A stretch of 64,000 nucleotides of DNA from Centroberyx gerrardi. Taxonomy: Eukaryota; Chordata; Actinopteri; Beryciformes; Berycidae. Positions 61,101 through 64,000 of this stretch are shown here, one piece after another. A program made the translations under genes and the position numbers. The notes below the pieces were generated by a model. That model was not told where the DNA came from. It did not search any database and saw only the letters and a program-made list of their open reading frames with translations. The stretch lies in contig NC_135999.1 in NCBI RefSeq assembly GCF_048128805.1, positions 21,078,949 through 21,142,948 on the forward strand, written 5' to 3'. Every line of letters begins with the position of its first letter. Within the stretch, counting starts at the first letter, position 1.

Positions 61101-63217
61101 AAAATGTAATCATATGGCTACGCACACCACAATACTATCCTTACCACACAATTTATTCACACTACACTTCCCTACTCACGGAGCTCATGCTGTCCGGGGT
61201 TGTTGGTGAACTCCATAACCAGCAGATCTCTGCCTTCGGTGCTGCGTCCAATGCTGTAGACATGGGAGATGCTGGAGCACTTGGCTGCCGTTCTCTTCAG
61301 CAGGCTGTACATCTGGGTATTGGAGGTGTAGGTGAACTGGATGATGGTGCTTGGTTCATCTGGAGAGAGACTGGACAATGCTGTCTCCTGTCTGACTGGA
61401 GGAGGGATACCGGGATAGAAAGGAAGGAGAGGAGGAGGACGGAAGAAAATAAGGGAAACGTGGGGAGAGGTAGAGAGAGAATAAATAGGGGTAAGGGAGG
61501 GAAGAAGAAATGAAAATGGAAATGTAGAGAGATAAAAAGTGAGAAAGATGATGAGTTTGACAGAATACCTCCCTTCAAACCACAGCAGAATATGACACAA
61601 AATCACCTTTACTTTGACAGTAGACTTCTTTCACACAGCACCAGGTACGCATTGATCCAAACAGTAAACCACACCAGCCCGACCTTTACCTCTCAGCCCT
61701 GCCAGCGGGTCGTAGCAGCCCTCGCGCTCGCTGGCAAAGAAGCGGTCGCAATCCAGGAAGTAGGGCCAGGCCATTCCGATGGCCTCGAAGGCGTGGCCGC
61801 AGTCCTTCCTCAGCGCCTCGCATGTCCTGCGGCACGGCTTGATCGTCTTGTTGTCCTGGCAGCGCGGGGCGAGCACGGAGCAGCCCACTAGGCGTATATC
61901 AGGGGTGCACTCCCCGTTGAGCAGGCCATGGATGACGCTCAGGAGGAGGTACTCTGCCCCTGACTCCGCCTCCAAGCGGCTCCGGTGGCCAAGGATGTTC
62001 GGGTATATGGTTCTGGAGCAGCAATATTGAGAACAAGATTTATTGACATGATATGATAATTTAAAAATGATGCCTGCAATCAGTTGGCAGTAGCTTACAG
62101 AGGTATTTCAATTCAAGTCCAAAGAAAAATAAGTCTAGAAGAAAATGACTTAAAGGAACTTCATGGTGAATAGGCACTGAGAGGTATTTCTTCCAACAAA
62201 CCAAGCTAGCAGCCTTATTGGGCTGTGACAACCCTTTTAGGTGGCAGTGATCACCTCACCCACATTAACTTCTGTGACCCACCTAGAGTAATCCATGTCA
62301 TTACAGTAGCCCAGGTTCAGTTCTGTACAGGTCGCTATGGAGACAGAGGAGGAGAGGTGGAGGCAGAGAAGAGCTGTTACATGATAGTTTCATTTTGAAA
62401 GAGGATGTGTTATAGTTTAGTTAGGAAAACAAAACTTTTAAACTGTTGGTTTAATCAATTCAGTAAAGTTTATTTCTTGATCTATGTAGATTATTCTGTA
62501 TCTCAGTTCTCAATAAATAGCATCTCAGATAGGCCTGCATTCAAATGTCTGTATCTATCACATCTTTAAGAGTAAAGAAACTTGTTCCCTTCACCACCTC
62601 ATTCATTATGATCTAGCAGGAAAAGCATATCTCACTGTAGATCGCTACTTCTACTGAGAGCCTTGACTAGCACCTGGTGTTTCAAGATGTAAATATTGAG
62701 ACGTTCTTGACGCTTCATAAATCCTCTTCGGCAGAATGATAGCTAGACCTAGAGGGCTGAAGCTGCCTTCCCACTGAGAGACTATAGTTATGTGGAGAGG
62801 AGGCCTGTTGCATCTTGCAGCGGCACTTGGTATTTGAAACAGTTTGGTGTCCCAGCCCTTAAAGTCAGGTCAGAGCTTGATAGTTTATCTGCGGACAAAC
62901 TCAGTAGCTGGACAGGCAACGCCATGTCCGTCCACTGATACCTACAGTATGAGTGCCTCTGTTGCTGTGAGATAGAATTTTAGACAGCTGTGATCCTTTT
63001 CTGTACATGAATATAAAGTCTGTCACTCTGCCCTCATAAATATGATTTACTGCAGGCCCTTATAGCCTACTAAAAAAAAATGTTCAACATTATTTTGCCC
63101 TATACAAAACACACTGTGGATTTTGTAGGGTACTTGAGGCATCATATTTACAATTTAAGCTTCAATAAACAATCTGCCACCTACGTTTTTCTTCAAATGC
63201 GTTGTTGCTGCATCTTC
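54967..63217 (-). CDS. cpz: cpz: carboxypeptidase Z (12 exons seen, 5' end missing)
   Basis: complement(join(54967..55170,55369..55514,55938..56037,56336..56475,56745..56880,57059..57217,57619..57780,59915..60111,61180..61395,61690..62012,62283..62334,63185..63217)) gives 621 residues in frame with GT-AG at every junction; human CPZ has about 650. Numbering from the first residue seen: a Frizzled-type cysteine-rich domain with ten conserved Cys (13 to about 130), an M14 carboxypeptidase domain (about 150-470), a transthyretin-like domain (about 473-555) and a C-terminal tail with KPWWWNYF. Zinc ligands are His219 and Glu222 (HGNE) and His351 (SLHGG); catalytic Glu443 lies in ITVELGC. NRNFPDL supplies the substrate-carboxylate site. 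All key residues are present, so an active secreted enzyme cutting C-terminal basic residues is expected. The CRD is known to bind Wnts. The exon with the start codon and signal peptide is not located. Confidence 0.95.
55369..55514 (-). CDS. cpz: cpz exon: rest of the transthyretin-like domain
   Basis: 146 bp, [15 protein letters not shown] to [19 protein letters not shown] is the subfamily signature of this domain. Read in a different frame from the long Leu/Ser-rich open frame over it. Confidence 0.95.
55938..56037 (-). CDS. cpz: cpz exon: start of the transthyretin-like domain
   Basis: 100 bp, [20 protein letters not shown] to RKDVTT. GIKGVV...GATISV opens the small beta-sandwich domain that follows the peptidase domain in the CPE/CPN subfamily. 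Confidence 0.94.
56336..56475 (-). CDS. cpz: cpz exon: catalytic glutamate
   Basis: 140 bp, [20 protein letters not shown] to SFMES. The Glu of VELGC corresponds to catalytic Glu270 of carboxypeptidase A. Donor GTGAGT. Confidence 0.96.
56512..56550 (+). repeat. (CATA)n microsatellite in a cpz intron
   Basis: About nine tandem CATA units. Confidence 0.95.
56745..56880 (-). CDS. cpz: cpz exon: [11 protein letters not shown] to WYSFAG
   Basis: 136 bp. Encodes [13 protein letters not shown] and [14 protein letters not shown], matching the CPZ segment ending WYSFTGGM. It is read in a different frame from the longest open frame over this stretch. Confidence 0.95.
57059..57217 (-). CDS. cpz: cpz exon: third zinc ligand
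   Basis: 159 bp (53 codons), [11 protein letters not shown] to SPTPDEQ, including [17 protein letters not shown] with the third zinc-binding His. Confidence 0.96.
57266..57300 (+). repeat. (GAATA)n tail-like tract in a cpz intron
   Basis: Repeated AGAAT/TAGAA words followed by AAATATCTTTGTTT. The same word repeats at 37226-37251. Such tails end several fish retroposons. Confidence 0.5.
57619..57780 (-). CDS. cpz: cpz exon: NRNFPDL substrate site
   Basis: 162 bp (54 codons, phase 0 at both ends), [20 protein letters not shown] to DSYWFGK. Contains the Asn-Arg pair that binds the substrate carboxylate in the M14 family. Confidence 0.95.
57781..59914 (-). other. largest cpz intron (2,134 bp)
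   Basis: No further exon seen. Contains a (GAT)n-rich stretch at about 57860-57895 and otherwise unremarkable AT-rich sequence. Confidence 0.7.
59915..60111 (-). CDS. cpz: cpz exon: zinc-binding HGNE
   Basis: 197 bp, from [15 protein letters not shown] to [12 protein letters not shown], with zinc ligands His and Glu. Donor GTAGAG at 59914; the open frame reads on into the intron without a stop, which hides the exon end. Confidence 0.95.
60112..61179 (-). other. cpz intron (1,068 bp)
   Basis: No exon or recognisable element inside. A purine-rich tract at 60770-61000 produces the open frames seen on both strands. Confidence 0.7.
61180..61395 (-). CDS. cpz: cpz exon: linker and start of the M14 domain
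   Basis: 216 bp. Encodes a short linker, the start of the peptidase domain ([28 protein letters not shown]) and PGQHEL. Acceptor CTCCAG, donor GTGAGT. The ORF continues falsely to E-stop through the intron. Confidence 0.93.
61690..62012 (-). CDS. cpz: cpz exon: main Frizzled CRD
   Basis: 323 bp, from [11 protein letters not shown] to CYDPLAGLR. Holds eight of the ten CRD cysteines and the block MAWPYFLDC typical of CPZ. Donor GTAAAG. Confidence 0.97.
62283..62334 (-). CDS. cpz: cpz exon: start of the Frizzled CRD
   Basis: 52 bp encoding [16 protein letters not shown] plus a split Arg, with the first two CRD cysteines. Flanked by CCATAG and GTGGGT; the phase fits both neighbours. Confidence 0.9.
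63185..63217 (-). CDS. cpz: cpz putative 33-bp microexon
   Basis: Lies between TTTCACAG and GTAGGT on the minus strand. It encodes [10 protein letters not shown] plus one base, giving KPTCTELN when joined to the next exon. Frame and splice signals fit, but it is short and a chance match is possible. Confidence 0.5.
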
Positions 63218-64000
63218 CTGTGAAAGACAAAATAAGACAAACAACAAACATCAGGAAACATGACAAATAAAACACAAATGAAACGCTAGGTGGCGACAGC
63301 TATGAATGTATGACATGCAATGAGAGGAGAAAGCCAAAACAGTAGTAGGACACAGGGACAGGGACAGGACATAATCAGAGTTTAAGACAAGGTTGAGGTG
63401 GTGCAAAAAACAGGTGACAACGGTAACTGTCTGCAACATGTAGTCGATGCATGCATATAAATCCACTTTGCATGATAGCGACGCCATATGCTTTTACAGA
63501 GTGTAATTGTAGGAATTAAGGAATAAGCCACGAGAGGCCGTGGTTTATAGAGATATTAGAAACAGCCTAAGAGTCGATGTTAGGCACGACTCGAAACAGC
63601 ACTTTTATAAAACACACCACTGTATTTTAATAAGAAATGTTCAATAGCCTAAATCTTTTCATTTTAATCTGTGATAATTAGGCCTACATGTTACTTTTCC
63701 GCTTAACAATTCTTGAAAAGTAGCCTACAGCGTGGTTGCTAAGCGACACATAGCCTAAGTAGCGGTACGAGTGGTGATATTTAGTTAACGCATTCATATT
63801 TACATTGAGTGTTGTGTATGTAGCCTAATAAGTATTATGCGGTCACAGGTGTGCATTTATCGGTGATTTTTCGTTACTTCGAGCGTAACTCTGCCAGTCA
63901 AAACGGAGGAGCGGAACTATCCGTTTAATAATGTGTTTTAAACCCAATGTTTCAAATACGTTAAGGCCTGTTTGCAATAGGCTACCTACCGGTACATTAT
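63218..64000. other. upstream of the last visible cpz exon; first exon not found
   Basis: A minus-strand ATG frame at 63487-63251 (MASLSCKVD...) is only weakly hydrophobic and I find no donor in the needed phase, so I do not call it the cpz start. The stretch is AT-rich with an AGGCCTA word at 63680. The cpz start codon probably lies here unseen or past 64,000. Confidence 0.5.

Noticed and set aside
63251..63487. Minus-strand frame MASLSCKVD... as the cpz first exon
   Set aside because: Weak signal-peptide character and no donor in the needed phase.
1..64000. CRISPR arrays, operons, prophage or bacterial features
   Set aside because: The sequence is vertebrate; the regular short repeats are microsatellites without spacers.

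Overview
The window looks like teleost fish genomic DNA. It has spliced vertebrate genes with GT-AG introns, very many long (CA)n and (GA)n microsatellites, and fish-type repeats (hAT-like and TTAA-flanked MITEs, a tRNA-type SINE, LINE 3' tails). About 85-90% of it is non-coding. I can support three protein-coding genes, and their order matches the vertebrate HMX1-CPZ neighbourhood.

Layout. 1-5,230: upstream flank with microsatellites and short repeat fragments. 5,404-8,117 (+): hmx1, two coding exons, preceded by two short overlapping uORFs and CCAAT boxes. 8,118-10,430: intergenic, with a decayed hAT-like MITE and a G-rich, CCAAT-containing presumed promoter. 10,431-11,432 (+): hmx4 (SOHo-type), two coding exons with the same intron phase and position class as hmx1, so a head-to-tail tandem pair. 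11,433-54,966: 43.5 kb with no gene I can recognise. It holds dozens of microsatellites, several DNA-transposon remnants and several complex, AT-rich islands that could be conserved regulatory elements. The clearest mobile element is a 539-bp unit at 34,805-35,343 with 90-bp near-identical terminal inverted repeats, a 9-bp target duplication and a truncated RecQ-like helicase start. 54,967-63,217 (-): cpz, carboxypeptidase Z, rebuilt as twelve coding exons giving 621 residues; the exon carrying the start codon and signal peptide was not found and may lie past the right edge. 63,218-64,000: nothing firm.

How the genes relate. hmx1 and hmx4 encode NK-like homeodomain transcription factors of the H6 family, each with an N-terminal EH1-like repressor motif. 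Family knowledge places them in eye, ear and craniofacial neural development. cpz encodes a secreted, Wnt-binding (Frizzled-type CRD) metallocarboxypeptidase. It is convergent with the hmx pair, as in tetrapods where CPZ and HMX1 face each other. The long gene-poor interval is where shared downstream hmx1 enhancers would be expected, but I cannot measure conservation here.

The homeobox and carboxypeptidase calls are firm. Transposon family names, enhancer candidates and the cpz microexon are inference from sequence patterns alone.
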